In this document: positions 11,484 to 21,225 of the stretch, piece after piece
Position numbering within the stretch: the first letter of the stretch is position 1
Layout of the letters: the number at the start of each line of letters is the position of its first letter
Assembly (NCBI RefSeq): GCF_900091555.1
Contig: NZ_FMCX01000002.1
Coordinates: 558,001 to 622,000 of the forward strand
Direction: 5' to 3'
Origin: Micromonospora mirobrigensis
GTDB lineage: Bacteria; Actinomycetota; Actinomycetes; Mycobacteriales; Micromonosporaceae
DNA: 64,000 bases
The notes under the pieces: generated by a model
Databases searched by the model: none
What the model was told of the DNA's origin: nothing
Seen by the model: the letters and a program-made list of their open reading frames with translations, nothing else
Position numbers and translations under genes: made by a program

Positions 11484-12539
11484 TCAGGTGAGCGGCGCCG
11501 CCGGCGACTCCGGGTGACGCTCGAGGCTCAGGTGCGCGGAGAGCGCGCGGAGGAGGTCCGGCGCGTCGAAGATCGCTCCGGCCGAGGCGACCCCGGTCGT
11601 CCGCGTCCGGCCGTCGAGGACCCGCGCGACGGCCTCGACCGCCAGCGGTGCGCTGACCGCGTAGATGTCCCGCCCGTGCGCGGTGACGCGTCGCCGCAGG
11701 TCGCCTTGGCGTACGACGACGTCCACGGTGAAGGTCTGCGCGGAGCGCCCACGCTCGTCGACCGCCGTCGGCGCGGTCGCGTCCGGGGCGGCCAGGTCGC
11801 TCGCCGCCTCCGTGGTCATGTAGGTGCGCACCTCGGCGACGGCCAGATGGCTGGGGACGGTGACGACGTCGGCCATCGTGAACTCACCGAGCACGCTCCG
11901 GCGGCCCAGCGGCGCCGGGAACTCCCACTCCAGGCGCGGCAGGCCACCCTCGTCCGGGGCGTACTCCAGTCGACCGCCGGTAAAGCGGACCCGCCGGCCG
12001 TCCCGCCGGTCGCGGGACACGGCCCCGGAGGCCAGGGTCCCGGCCGTGGGGTGCCAGCTGCTCAGCCCGTACGCGACGTGCACCTCGTCGGCCGCGACCC
12101 ACTCCGCCATCGCCGTGGTGACCAGCAGGTCGCCGAGCCCGCCGAAGAAGGCCATCGCCGGCACCACCGCCAGGCCCGCGGCCTCGGCGGGCGCGCCGAA
12201 GTGCGCGAAGGTGTCCCGGTTGGCCTCGATCTCGGCCGCCACGTCGACGTACGGGATCCCGGCGCGCAGGGCGGCCTCGATCACCGGGGCGGCGGTGGTG
12301 GCGAACGGGCCGGCGCAGTTGACCACCGCGGCCGCGCCGGTCAACGCCCGGTCGAGCGAGGCCGCCTCCACGATCGTGGCCACCCGGTGCCCGACGCCCG
12401 GATGCGCCGCCGCCACCGCCGCGAGCCGGCCCGCGTCCCGACCGAGCAGCAGCGGGACGAACCCGCGCTCGCGCAGCTCCGTCACCATGAACCGCCCGGT
12501 GTGTCCGTACGCGCCGTACACCGCCACCGTCTGTCCCAT
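11484..12539 (-). CDS. Saccharopine dehydrogenase-like NAD(P)-binding oxidoreductase
   Basis: A 351-residue protein. VAVYGAYGHTGRFM (about residues 5-18) is the dinucleotide-binding loop of the saccharopine dehydrogenase / trans-acting enoyl reductase family, and AAVVNCAGPFATTAAPVIEAAL (about 73-94) is its second hallmark. Such proteins reduce or rearrange small molecules or lipids; the substrate cannot be told. It starts at an ATG with GGGAGGAA upstream. It is divergent from a GlxA-type AraC regulator 105 nt away, which probably controls it. Confidence 0.78.
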   Translation of the reverse strand: MGQTVAVYGAYGHTGRFMVTELRERGFVPLLLGRDAGRLAAVAAAHPGVGHRVATIVEAASLDRALTGAAAVVNCAGPFATTAAPVIEAALRAGIPYVDVAAEIEANRDTFAHFGAPAEAAGLAVVPAMAFFGGLGDLLVTTAMAEWVAADEVHVAYGLSSWHPTAGTLASGAVSRDRRDGRRVRFTGGRLEYAPDEGGLPRLEWEFPAPLGRRSVLGEFTMADVVTVPSHLAVAEVRTYMTTEAASDLAAPDATAPTAVDERGRSAQTFTVDVVVRQGDLRRRVTAHGRDIYAVSAPLAVEAVARVLDGRTRTTGVASAGAIFDAPDLLRALSAHLSLERHPESPAAPLT

Positions 12540-12631
12540 CCTGGGTTCCTCCCGCGCTCGCTCGAAGATCGCTCAGGAAGATCCTCCGGCCGGCGGCCGA
12601 CCCGGAACAGTGTCTGGAACGCCGCGCCCCG

Positions 12632-12637
12632 TACAGT
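12632..12637 (+). promoter_or_regulatory. -10 element of the AraC/GlxA-type regulator
   Basis: TACAGT fits TANNNT and ends 7 nt before the ATG at 12645. No ribosome binding site is visible, so this is another probable leaderless transcript. Confidence 0.4.
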
Positions 12638-12644
12638 TTCGGAC

Positions 12645-13580
12645 ATGGCTGTCGTCGCGCTCGCCGTCACCGACGGGATGTTGCACTTCGAGCTGGCGAT
12701 GGCCTTCGAGGTCTTCGCCCGCGACCCCTCGGGCCTGGCCGACCCCTGGTACGACCTGGTGGTCTGCGGCTCCGGCCCGATCCGGGTCGGCAGGTTCCGG
12801 ATGGATCCGGACGACGGCCTCGACGCACTCGCCCGCGCCGACACCGTGGTCGTCCCCGCCGTGGCGGACGTCGACGCCGAGGTGCCCGCCGACCTGGTCG
12901 CCGCCATCCGCGCGGCCCACGACGCGGGCGCCCGGATCGTCTCGCTCTGCACCGGCGCGTTCGCGCTGGCCGCCGCCGGGGTGCTGGACGGCCTGCGCGC
13001 CACGACGCACTGGGCGCACACCGAGGCGCTGGCCGCCCGCCACCCCCGGGTCCGGGTCGAGCCGGACGTGCTCTACGTCGACAACGGCTCCGTGCTCACC
13101 TCGGCCGGCAAGGCCGCCGCCGTGGACCTGTGCCTGCACCTGATCCGCCGGGACCACGGCTCCACGGTCGCCAATGCCGTCGCCCGCCGGCTGGTCGTGC
13201 CGCCGCACCGCGCCGGCGGCCAGGCCCAGTTCGTCACCACCCCGGTGCCGGCCCGCGAGGACCATCCCCTCGCCGACCTGCTCCCGTGGGTGCTGGAACG
13301 GCTGGACCGTCCGCTGACCGTGCAGGACCTGGCCCGCCGCGCCAACATGAGCTCGCGCAACCTGGCCCGACACTTCCAGGCGGTGACCGGCACCACCCCG
13401 CTGCAGTGGCTGTCGACCCAGCGCATCCGCCGGGCCCAGGAGCTGCTGGAGAACACCGGGGACAGCATCGACGTGGTCGCCCGGGCGACCGGCATGGGGA
13501 CCGCCACCACGCTGCGCCGGCACTTCCACCGCACCGTCGGCGTGCCCCCGGACACCTACCGCCGCACGTTCCGCCGGTAG
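12645..13580 (+). CDS. GlxA/FtrA-type AraC-family transcriptional regulator
   Basis: A 311-residue protein with two parts. Residues 1-190 form a DJ-1/PfpI (class I glutamine amidotransferase-like) domain, with the nucleophile-elbow motif SLCTGAFALA and THWAHTEAL. Residues about 210-308 are the AraC double helix-turn-helix (LTVQDLARRANMSSRNLARHF and DSIDVVARATGMG). Members usually activate the adjacent divergent gene in response to a small ligand; here that is the saccharopine dehydrogenase-like oxidoreductase. The stop is 17 nt from the end of the convergent RibD_C gene. Confidence 0.88.
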   Translation: MAVVALAVTDGMLHFELAMAFEVFARDPSGLADPWYDLVVCGSGPIRVGRFRMDPDDGLDALARADTVVVPAVADVDAEVPADLVAAIRAAHDAGARIVSLCTGAFALAAAGVLDGLRATTHWAHTEALAARHPRVRVEPDVLYVDNGSVLTSAGKAAAVDLCLHLIRRDHGSTVANAVARRLVVPPHRAGGQAQFVTTPVPAREDHPLADLLPWVLERLDRPLTVQDLARRANMSSRNLARHFQAVTGTTPLQWLSTQRIRRAQELLENTGDSIDVVARATGMGTATTLRRHFHRTVGVPPDTYRRTFRR

Positions 13581-13597
13581 GTGTCCGCGGAGCTCCC

Positions 13598-14212
13598 CTA
13601 CCTCTCGCCGGGTCCCTGCTCCTTGACCTCGTCGTAGCCGACGGCGGCCGGCGCCGCGGCCGGCGAGTAGATCACCCGGAGCACGCCGGTGGGGAACGCC
13701 TCCGTCGCCGTCACCCGCAGGTGGTACGGCGTGTCGCCGTCGTCGAACAGCCGGCGGCCCTTGCGGGCTGCGACCGGGTGCACCAGCAGCCGCAGCTCGT
13801 CGACCAGCCCGGCGGCGAGCAGCTGCTGCACCACGGAGATCGACCCGGGGATGAGCACCCCCTTGCTGGCGGGATCGGCCCGCAGCGCGGTGACCGCCTC
13901 GACCAGGTCACCGTCGATCAGCTCCGAGTTGCGCCAGGAGAACTCCAGCGGCTGGCGGGAGACGACCACCTTGCGCACGTCGCCGAGCTGCTTGGCGAAG
14001 GGCGCGTCCTCCCCGCCGGCGGCCTCCCGGTCGGGCCAGGCGCCGGCGAAGCTGTCATAGGTCTCACGACCGATGAGCAGCACGTCGGCGCTGTCGTAGT
14101 CCTCGCCGACGGCGCGCCCCATGTTCTCGTCGAAGTAGGGAAAGTGCCAGTCGGGGTCGATCTCGGCCACGCCGTCGGCGGAGACGAACAGCGTGGAGAT
14201 GACCTTCGCCAT
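13598..14212 (-). CDS. Dihydrofolate reductase-fold (RibD_C) family protein 1
   Basis: A 204-residue protein: MAKVISTLFVSADGVAE at the start, VLLIGRETYDSFAGAWP (about 44-60), then IPGSISVVQQLLAAGLVDELRLLVHPV (about 130-156). These are the NADPH-binding and core motifs of the RibD C-terminal domain/DHFR-fold group, common in actinomycetes and mostly without assigned substrates. The ATG at 14212 has GAAGGG about 10 nt upstream; an upstream ATG at 14251 would add 13 residues with no homology. A second member (16270) lies on the other side of the ABC-F gene. Confidence 0.8.
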   Translation of the reverse strand: MAKVISTLFVSADGVAEIDPDWHFPYFDENMGRAVGEDYDSADVLLIGRETYDSFAGAWPDREAAGGEDAPFAKQLGDVRKVVVSRQPLEFSWRNSELIDGDLVEAVTALRADPASKGVLIPGSISVVQQLLAAGLVDELRLLVHPVAARKGRRLFDDGDTPYHLRVTATEAFPTGVLRVIYSPAAAPAAVGYDEVKEQGPGER

Positions 14213-14323
14213 CGTGGTGATCCCTTCGGTCGGTCGCACTCGTGTCGACACGGAGACCGGCCCAGCATTCCAAACTCATCGGCGCGACGGGGTCCGGCCC
14301 GACGGCGGGTCGGGCCGCCCGGC

Positions 14324-15961
14324 TCAGCCCGCCTCCGGCGCGGCGGTCTCGGTGAGCCGCCCGTCGGCCAACCGCAACCACCGGTCCACCCCGATCGCCG
14401 CCAGGAACCGCTCGTCGTGGCTGACCACCAGCAGCGCACCCCGGTACGCCCCCAGCGCCCCCTCCAGCTGCCCGATGCTGTCCAGGTCGAGGTTGTTGGT
14501 CGGCTCGTCGAGCAGCAGCAGTTGCGGCGCGGGGTCGGTGAAGAGCACGCAGGCGAGGGTGGCCCGCAGCAGCTCGCCCCCGGACAGGGCGGCGACCGGC
14601 AGGTGCGCCCGGCTGCCCCGGAACAGGAACCGGGCCAGCAGGTTCATCCGCTCCGCGTCGGCGAGCCCGGGAGCGGAGACGGCCAGGTTCTCCGCGACCG
14701 TACGCCCCGGGTCGAGCAGGTCGAGCCGCTGCGACAGGTACGCCACCCGACCGTCGGCCCGGGTCGCGCTCCCGGACGCCGGTTCCTGCCCCCCGCCGAC
14801 CAGCCGCAGCAGGGTCGACTTGCCGGCGCCGTTGGGCCCGGTGAGGGCGATCCGCTCCGGGCCCCGGATGATCAGGTCGACGCCGGCTCCGGCGAAGACC
14901 GGCCGCCCGTGGTACTCGGCCTGGAGATGCTCGCCGGAGAAGATGGTCCGGCCGGCCGGAACGGTGGTGTCGGGCAACTCGACGACGATCCGGTCGTCCT
15001 GGCGGGCGGCCCGGCCGGCCTGGTCGAGGCGGGCCCGGGCGTCGTCGACCCGGGCGGTGTGGGTCTCGTTGGCCCGGCCGGCCGAGACCTGGGCGTCGCG
15101 TTTCAGGCCCCCGGCGACGATCCGCGCCAGGCCGGCGTCGGGCAGGTTCCGGGCGGCGGTGGAGGCCCGCCGGGCGGCGCGCTCCCGGGCCTGTTGCAGC
15201 TCGCGCTTCTGCCGCCTCAGGTCCTGCTCGGCGGTGCGGACCTGCCGCTCGGCGACCTCCCGCTCGGCGTTCACGGCCTGCTCGTAGTCGGTGTAGGTGC
15301 CGCCGTACCAGCGGATGCCGTCGGCGTCGAGCGCGGCGATGCGGTCCATCTCGTCCAGCAGCGCCCGGTCGTGGCTGACCACCAGCAGGCAGCCCGTCCA
15401 GCCGCGCAGCACCTCGGTCAGCCGCTGCCGCGCGTCGCGGTCCAGGTTGTTGGTCGGCTCGTCCAGCAACAGCACGTCGGGGCGCCTGAGCAGCTGCGCC
15501 GCCAGGCCGAGGGAGACGACCTGGCCACCGCTGAGGGTGCCCAACCGCCGGTCCAGGGTCACCTCGCCCAGGCCCAGCCGGTCCAGCTCGGCGCGGCTGC
15601 GTTCCTCGACGTCCCAGTCGTCGCCGACGGCGGTGAAGTGTTCCTCACCGGCGTCACCGGACTCGATGGCGTGCAGCGCGGCGACGGCCCGGTCGACGCC
15701 GAGGACCTGCGCCACGGTCTGGTCGACGGCGAACGGCAGGTGCTGCGGCAGGTAGCCGACCACCCCGTGCACCGTCACGCTGCCGGCGGTCGGGCGCAGC
15801 TCCCCGGCGATCAGCCGCAGCAGGGTCGACTTGCCGCGGCCGTTGGGCGCCACCAGGCCGGTGCGGCCGGCCGGGACGGAGAAGGACAGGTCGTGGAAGA
15901 CCGGAGTCTCGTCCGGCCAGGAGAAGGAGAGAGCGGAGCTGACGATGCGGACATCGGACAT
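14324..15961 (-). CDS. ABC-F family ATPase (ribosome-associated, possible antibiotic protection)
   Basis: A 545-residue protein with two ABC domains and no membrane segments. Walker A motifs are APNGRGKST (about 38-46) and GPNGAGKST (about 366-374); signatures are LSGGQ and LSGGE; both Walker B regions read LLLLDEPTNNLD. The Arg/Glu-rich linker (about 225-280) is the interdomain arm that reaches the ribosomal P/E sites. Some actinobacterial ABC-F proteins protect ribosomes from macrolides, lincosamides or pleuromutilins, but the sequence does not show which drug. A GC-rich hairpin lies between possible leader ORFs and the start, compatible with ribosome-mediated attenuation. Confidence 0.88.
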   Translation of the reverse strand: MSDVRIVSSALSFSWPDETPVFHDLSFSVPAGRTGLVAPNGRGKSTLLRLIAGELRPTAGSVTVHGVVGYLPQHLPFAVDQTVAQVLGVDRAVAALHAIESGDAGEEHFTAVGDDWDVEERSRAELDRLGLGEVTLDRRLGTLSGGQVVSLGLAAQLLRRPDVLLLDEPTNNLDRDARQRLTEVLRGWTGCLLVVSHDRALLDEMDRIAALDADGIRWYGGTYTDYEQAVNAEREVAERQVRTAEQDLRRQKRELQQARERAARRASTAARNLPDAGLARIVAGGLKRDAQVSAGRANETHTARVDDARARLDQAGRAARQDDRIVVELPDTTVPAGRTIFSGEHLQAEYHGRPVFAGAGVDLIIRGPERIALTGPNGAGKSTLLRLVGGGQEPASGSATRADGRVAYLSQRLDLLDPGRTVAENLAVSAPGLADAERMNLLARFLFRGSRAHLPVAALSGGELLRATLACVLFTDPAPQLLLLDEPTNNLDLDSIGQLEGALGAYRGALLVVSHDERFLAAIGVDRWLRLADGRLTETAAPEAG

Positions 15962-15984
15962 GATCGACCTCGGAGAAGGAGGAC

Positions 15985-16006
15985 CGGGCGCGCACCTGGG
16001 CGCCCG
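15985..16006 (-). promoter_or_regulatory. Leader hairpin before the ABC-F gene (possible attenuator)
   Basis: CGGGCGC and GCGCCCG pair perfectly around an 8-nt loop, ending 23 nt before the ABC-F start. Short in-frame starts lie upstream on the same strand (for example a GTG opening MIVAGDDDISG, stopping near 16083). The whole 308-nt gap to the divergent gene at 16270 contains no other recognisable gene. Confidence 0.3.
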
Positions 16007-16269
16007 GGCGCAGGCAGGGGAACGACGAAGGAGGCCGCGACGCCGGCGCGGTCATCCGCGCGGCTGCGGCCGGTCCGGGCTCTCACCCGGAGATGTCGTC
16101 GTCACCTGCCACGATCACTCCGATCCTCGGATACCCGGCCACGATAGCGCAGACCACAACCGATATCCGCCCCATGTCGAGGACGGCCACCCGGCTCCGT
16201 CCCCGGTGCTGACAGTGCTGATCCGCCCCGCGAGCACGCGGCGGCGGGCGACGAACGGCAGGAGGCGGG

Positions 16270-16860
16270 ATGCGGAAGGTCATCGCGAACGAGTGGATGA
16301 CGCTGGACGGGGTGGTGCAGTCACCCAGCTACCCGGACGAGGACGCGAGCGGTGGCTTCGCGCACGGCGGCTGGCACGCCCGGTACTTCGACGAGCTGTC
16401 GATGCGGTGGGTGGTCGAGAACGTGCGCGGCGCGGGGGGCTACCTGCTGGGGCGGGGGACGTACGAGATCTTCGCGGCGCACTGGCCGACCGCACCGCAG
16501 GAGCAGCAGGTGCTCGCCGAACCGCTGAACGCGTTGCCGAAGTACGTCGCCTCGATGACCCTCGCCGCGCCACTGCTCTGGCAGAACTCGACGCTGCTCG
16601 GCGGCGACGTCGCTTCGGCCGTACGCGCCCTCAAGGCCGAGCAGGGCGGGGACCTGCACGTGATCGGCAGCCCCGGCCTCGTCCAGAGCCTGCTGGCGTT
16701 CGACCTGCTGGACGAGGTGCGGGTGATGATCGATCCGGTGCTGGTGGGCGGCGGGAAGCGCCTGTTCGGCCGGGACGGCGCGCACCGGACCCTGCGGCTG
16801 CTCGACAGCCAGGTGACCAGCACCGGCGCGATCATCGCCCGGTACGCCACGGGCGGTTGA
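16270..16860 (+). CDS. Dihydrofolate reductase-fold (RibD_C) family protein 2
   Basis: A 196-residue protein of the same family as the gene at 13598: MRKVIANEWMTLDGVVQ at the start, GGYLLGRGTYEIFAAHWP (about 57-74) and VIGSPGLVQSLLAFDLLDEVRVMIDPVLVGGGKRLF (about 137-172). The glycine-rich end binds NADPH in relatives. It starts at an ATG with GGAGG (16261-16265) just upstream. The substrate is unknown. It is divergent from the ABC-F gene and followed by a 342-nt non-coding stretch that leads to the xylanase. Confidence 0.82.
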   Translation: MRKVIANEWMTLDGVVQSPSYPDEDASGGFAHGGWHARYFDELSMRWVVENVRGAGGYLLGRGTYEIFAAHWPTAPQEQQVLAEPLNALPKYVASMTLAAPLLWQNSTLLGGDVASAVRALKAEQGGDLHVIGSPGLVQSLLAFDLLDEVRVMIDPVLVGGGKRLFGRDGAHRTLRLLDSQVTSTGAIIARYATGG

Positions 16861-16912
16861 CCGGTTGGCCCGGGCGGGCGGTGGGTGGCCCGGGCTTCGA
16901 CCGCACCGCTGG

Positions 16913-16932
16913 GCATGTTATCGATAACATGC
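16913..16932. promoter_or_regulatory. Perfect 20-bp palindrome, probable LacI-family operator of the xylanase gene
   Basis: A perfect 20-bp palindrome centred on TGTTATCGATAACA, the half-site and central-CG layout of LacI-family operators. TATCTT (16933-16938) directly after it may be the -10 box, so a bound repressor would block RNA polymerase. It lies 270 nt before the xylanase start. The intervening leader contains nested inverted repeats (GTCACCG at 16973 with CGGTGAC at 17019) that could fold. Confidence 0.65.
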
Positions 16933-17031
16933 TATCTTCGGCGCGCAGGAGCCGAAGCTTGCCTCCCCTGTGGTCACCGTCCGCTCGAAGGGCACCGGTC
17001 CCGTACCGGTTCGACGCGCGGTGACGGGTGA

Positions 17032-18594
<1,563 letters not shown>

Positions 18595-18601
18595 CCGCCG
18601 C

Positions 18602-18647
18602 GACCGGCCCGGTCCCTGCCCCCGTCCGGGGCGGGACCGGGCCGGTC
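18602..18647 (+). terminator. Strong terminator hairpin after the xylanase gene
   Basis: A perfect 15-bp stem (18602-18616 with 18633-18647) begins 8 nt after the xylanase stop codon. The loop itself can fold (GCCCC/GGGGC). Confidence 0.75.
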
Positions 18648-18778
18648 CCGGTCGCGCCCCGGTCCGATCCAGATCGGGTCCGTGCCCCGGGGCGGGACCG
18701 CCGACGCGACGGCACGGGAAACGATGATCGCCTATGCTTGCTGCGCCGCGACCCGCCCGCCCGGGAGGTGCCCCCGTC

Positions 18779-18880
18779 GTGCCCAGCTCCGCAGACCGGC
18801 CCGCCGCGCCCGTCCGGGCCGCCCCCACCGAGGGCCGTCCCCGGCGCGACCGGCCCCGGTCGGCGAGTCGGCGCGGATGA
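18779..18880 (+). CDS. Possible 33-residue Pro/Arg-rich peptide ORF
   Basis: GTG at 18779 follows GGGAGG (18763-18768) at good spacing and opens a 33-codon frame rich in Pro, Arg and Ala. Its TGA overlaps the ATG of the next gene (ATGA, 18877-18880). That arrangement suggests translational coupling, and the downstream GNAT gene has no good ribosome binding site of its own. It could be a leader peptide, a precursor peptide, or an alternative N-terminus artefact; composition alone cannot decide. Confidence 0.35.
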   Translation: MPSSADRPAAPVRAAPTEGRPRRDRPRSASRRG

Positions 18881-20001
18881 CCCCGCAACAGGCCACCACG
18901 GACCGGTGGCGCCACCTCGCGGCCCGCGCCGCCCTGCCGCTGCGGGAACCGTGGATGGCCGCCGAGCAGGGGCGGGTCGGGCGGGCATCGGCGGTCGTCA
19001 CCGCGGGTGGGCTGGCCGCCCGGGCGCTCCTGGTGGACGCCGACGAGCCGCGTACCGGCTACACGCTGGCCGACCTGCTCGACCAACGGCACTCCCCACC
19101 CGACTGGCTGCCGGGCGGACCCACCGTCTTCGTCGGCGCCCTGGGCGCCCGGCTCCCCGCCGTCGTGGGTGACCCCGCCGCAGCGGCCGGCGGCCACCGG
19201 GCGCTGCTGGACCGGATCGAGGAGTGGGCCCGCGACCGGGGCGCCCGCGCCGTGGCCGTCGGCCCGGTCCCGCGCACGGCAGAGTGGACGGAGTTGGAGG
19301 AGGGGCTCACCGCCGCCGGGTACCGGCCGGTCACGCAACTGCCGGAGGCGGTGCTGGACGTCGACGGGACGGGGCTGGCCGGGGTGCTGGAGCGGCTGCC
19401 GCGCGGCCAGCGCAAGACCGTCCGACGCCAGCTGCGGGTCTTCGCCGCCGGCGGCGGACGGGTCGAGGTGCTGCCGGCCGAGCGGGCCGACGACCCTCGG
19501 GCCGCGGCCCTGCTCCACGACCACTACCGCAAGTTCGGTCACCGCAGCACGCTGGCGGACGCCGCCGACCGGCTCCACCGGGCGCGCGCCCTCCCCGGCG
19601 CCTTCGTCCTGTCCGCCACCGGCGACACCGGCCTGCGCGGGGTGTCGGTGCTCGCCGTCGACCCGGTACGCCGGGAGCTCTTCTCCCGGCTGAGCGCGTG
19701 CCGCCGCGACGACGACTTCACCTGGTTCAACCTCACCTTCTACGCGCGCATCGACGCCGCCGCCGCCCGGGGCGCCACCACCCTGTACTACGGCGACACC
19801 ACGTACACCCCCAAGGTGCAGCGGGGCTGCACGCTGCGCGGCCTGACGACGTACGTCCGCCTGCTCGACGCCGAACCGCCCGACCTGGCCCGCCGGTGCG
19901 CGGCCGTGTCCCGGTCGGTCCTCGACGCCGTGCGCGCCGAGCTGCCGCGCGGCCACGACCACCTTCTCGACCCACTCGAAGCCGGAGGAAACCGTGGCTG
20001 A
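18877..20001 (+). CDS. BioF2/FemAB-like GNAT acyltransferase 1
   Basis: A 374-residue protein. The C-terminal half is a GNAT domain of the BioF2-like/peptidoglycan-branching (FemAB-related) type: LERLPRGQRKTVRRQ (about 170-184) and TTLYYGDTTYTPKVQRGC (about 302-319). Relatives attach amino acids, often from aminoacyl-tRNA, to peptide or nucleoside scaffolds, or acylate amines. Its partner at 23170 shares the LPRxQR motif and the YG...PK...G motif. The ATG at 18877 overlaps the stop of a short ORF. The 3' end overlaps the ATP-grasp gene by 8 nt, so the two proteins are probably made together. Confidence 0.7.
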   Translation: MTPQQATTDRWRHLAARAALPLREPWMAAEQGRVGRASAVVTAGGLAARALLVDADEPRTGYTLADLLDQRHSPPDWLPGGPTVFVGALGARLPAVVGDPAAAAGGHRALLDRIEEWARDRGARAVAVGPVPRTAEWTELEEGLTAAGYRPVTQLPEAVLDVDGTGLAGVLERLPRGQRKTVRRQLRVFAAGGGRVEVLPAERADDPRAAALLHDHYRKFGHRSTLADAADRLHRARALPGAFVLSATGDTGLRGVSVLAVDPVRRELFSRLSACRRDDDFTWFNLTFYARIDAAAARGATTLYYGDTTYTPKVQRGCTLRGLTTYVRLLDAEPPDLARRCAAVSRSVLDAVRAELPRGHDHLLDPLEAGGNRG

Positions 20002-21223
20002 GCAGTCCCGTCGCCGGCGCGTCCTGGCGATCGACCGCACGGGCCTGCACCGCTACCTCGACGGCCCGGGCGGGGTGGTCTTCCCGCGCGACGAGCACGA
20101 GGTGCACGTCATCTCCGTCGGCGCCGACCTCCCGCCGCACGCCGCCGAACACGTCGAGTCGAGTCGTACCGTCGAGGGCGAGGAGGCCGTCGCGGCCGCC
20201 GCGCGGCGCCTCGTCGACCGGGTGGGCGTCCCGGACGCCGTGGTCACCGTCGCCGAGGAGCACCTGCTGCTCGCCGCGGCGCTCCGCGACGAGCTGGGCG
20301 TTGCGGGGTTGAGCGCCGAGCGGACGCTGCGGTTCCGCGACAAGCTGGTGATGAAGGCGCACCTCGCCGACACGGGCGTACGGGTGCCGCGGTGGGCGCC
20401 GTTCACCGTCGACGCCGCCTGCCGCCTGCTCGCCGACGTCGGGCGGGTCGTGGTGAAGCCGCGGGGCGGATGCGGCTCCGCCGGGGTGCACGTCGCCCGC
20501 ACCGCCGACGAGATCCGGCGGCTCGCCCCCCGTGCCGGCGGCCCGGAGACCACCGAGGTCGAGGAGTACGTCCCCGGCGTGCTGCACCACGTGGACAGCG
20601 TCGTACGCGACGGGCGGGTGGTGGCCGCCACCGTCAGCCGCTACCTGGACCCGACGACAGCGTTCACCGACTCGTCGACGGTGCTGCGCAGCGTCAACCT
20701 GCCGGACGGACCGGAGGCCGACGCCCTGCTCGCCACCAACGCCGCCGTGCTGGCCAGCCATCCGTACCTGTCCGGCGTCACCCACCTCGAGGCGTTCGTC
20801 ACCCCGACCGGCGAGGTGGTCTTCTGCGAGCTGGCGGCCCGGGTCGGCGGTGGTGGCGTGGCGCCGGCCTTCCACGCCCGGACCGGCGTCGACCTGTACG
20901 CCACGCACCTGCGGGCGCAGGCCGGCGTGCGCCCGCCGCACCGGATCCCGGTCTCCGCCGAGCTGACCGGGTCGCTGCTGCTCTACGCCGGCCCGGGCAC
21001 CATGACCCGACCGCCGCGCCTGCCCGACGTGCCGTGGATCCTCGCCCCGGACGTGTACCTGCCCGCCGACGGAGTGCTCGGCGCTCCCGGCGACGTCAGC
21101 CAGGCCGTCGTCACCCTGGCCGTCACCGGGCCGGACCGGCCGACGGTCGAGGCGCGCCTGCGCACGGTCATCGACGAGGTGCGACGCACCATGGTGGTCG
21201 AACCGGCGCCGTCCCGGCGGTGA
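19994..21223 (+). CDS. ATP-grasp family ligase
   Basis: A 409-residue ATP-grasp enzyme. RFRDKLVMKAHLADTGVRVP (about 116-135) is the usual lead-in, VVVKPRGGCGSAGVHV (about 151-166) is the ATP-binding Lys and glycine-rich loop, EEYVPGVLHHVDSVV binds nucleotide, and VVFCELAARVGGGG (about 275-288) supplies the Mg2+ ligands. Such enzymes join a carboxylate to an amine through an acyl phosphate and make dipeptides and peptide-like metabolites. It starts at a GTG overlapping GNAT 1 and ends 2 nt from the convergent MFS gene. The substrates are not known; the neighbours suggest a small amide-linked product. Confidence 0.82.
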   Translation: MAEQSRRRRVLAIDRTGLHRYLDGPGGVVFPRDEHEVHVISVGADLPPHAAEHVESSRTVEGEEAVAAAARRLVDRVGVPDAVVTVAEEHLLLAAALRDELGVAGLSAERTLRFRDKLVMKAHLADTGVRVPRWAPFTVDAACRLLADVGRVVVKPRGGCGSAGVHVARTADEIRRLAPRAGGPETTEVEEYVPGVLHHVDSVVRDGRVVAATVSRYLDPTTAFTDSSTVLRSVNLPDGPEADALLATNAAVLASHPYLSGVTHLEAFVTPTGEVVFCELAARVGGGGVAPAFHARTGVDLYATHLRAQAGVRPPHRIPVSAELTGSLLLYAGPGTMTRPPRLPDVPWILAPDVYLPADGVLGAPGDVSQAVVTLAVTGPDRPTVEARLRTVIDEVRRTMVVEPAPSRR

Positions 21224-21225
21224 GG

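Noticed and set aside
14324..15961. ABC-F protein as self-resistance for the NRPS/PKS product
   Set aside because: It lies 17 kb away behind unrelated genes, and the predicted product is not known to target ribosomes.
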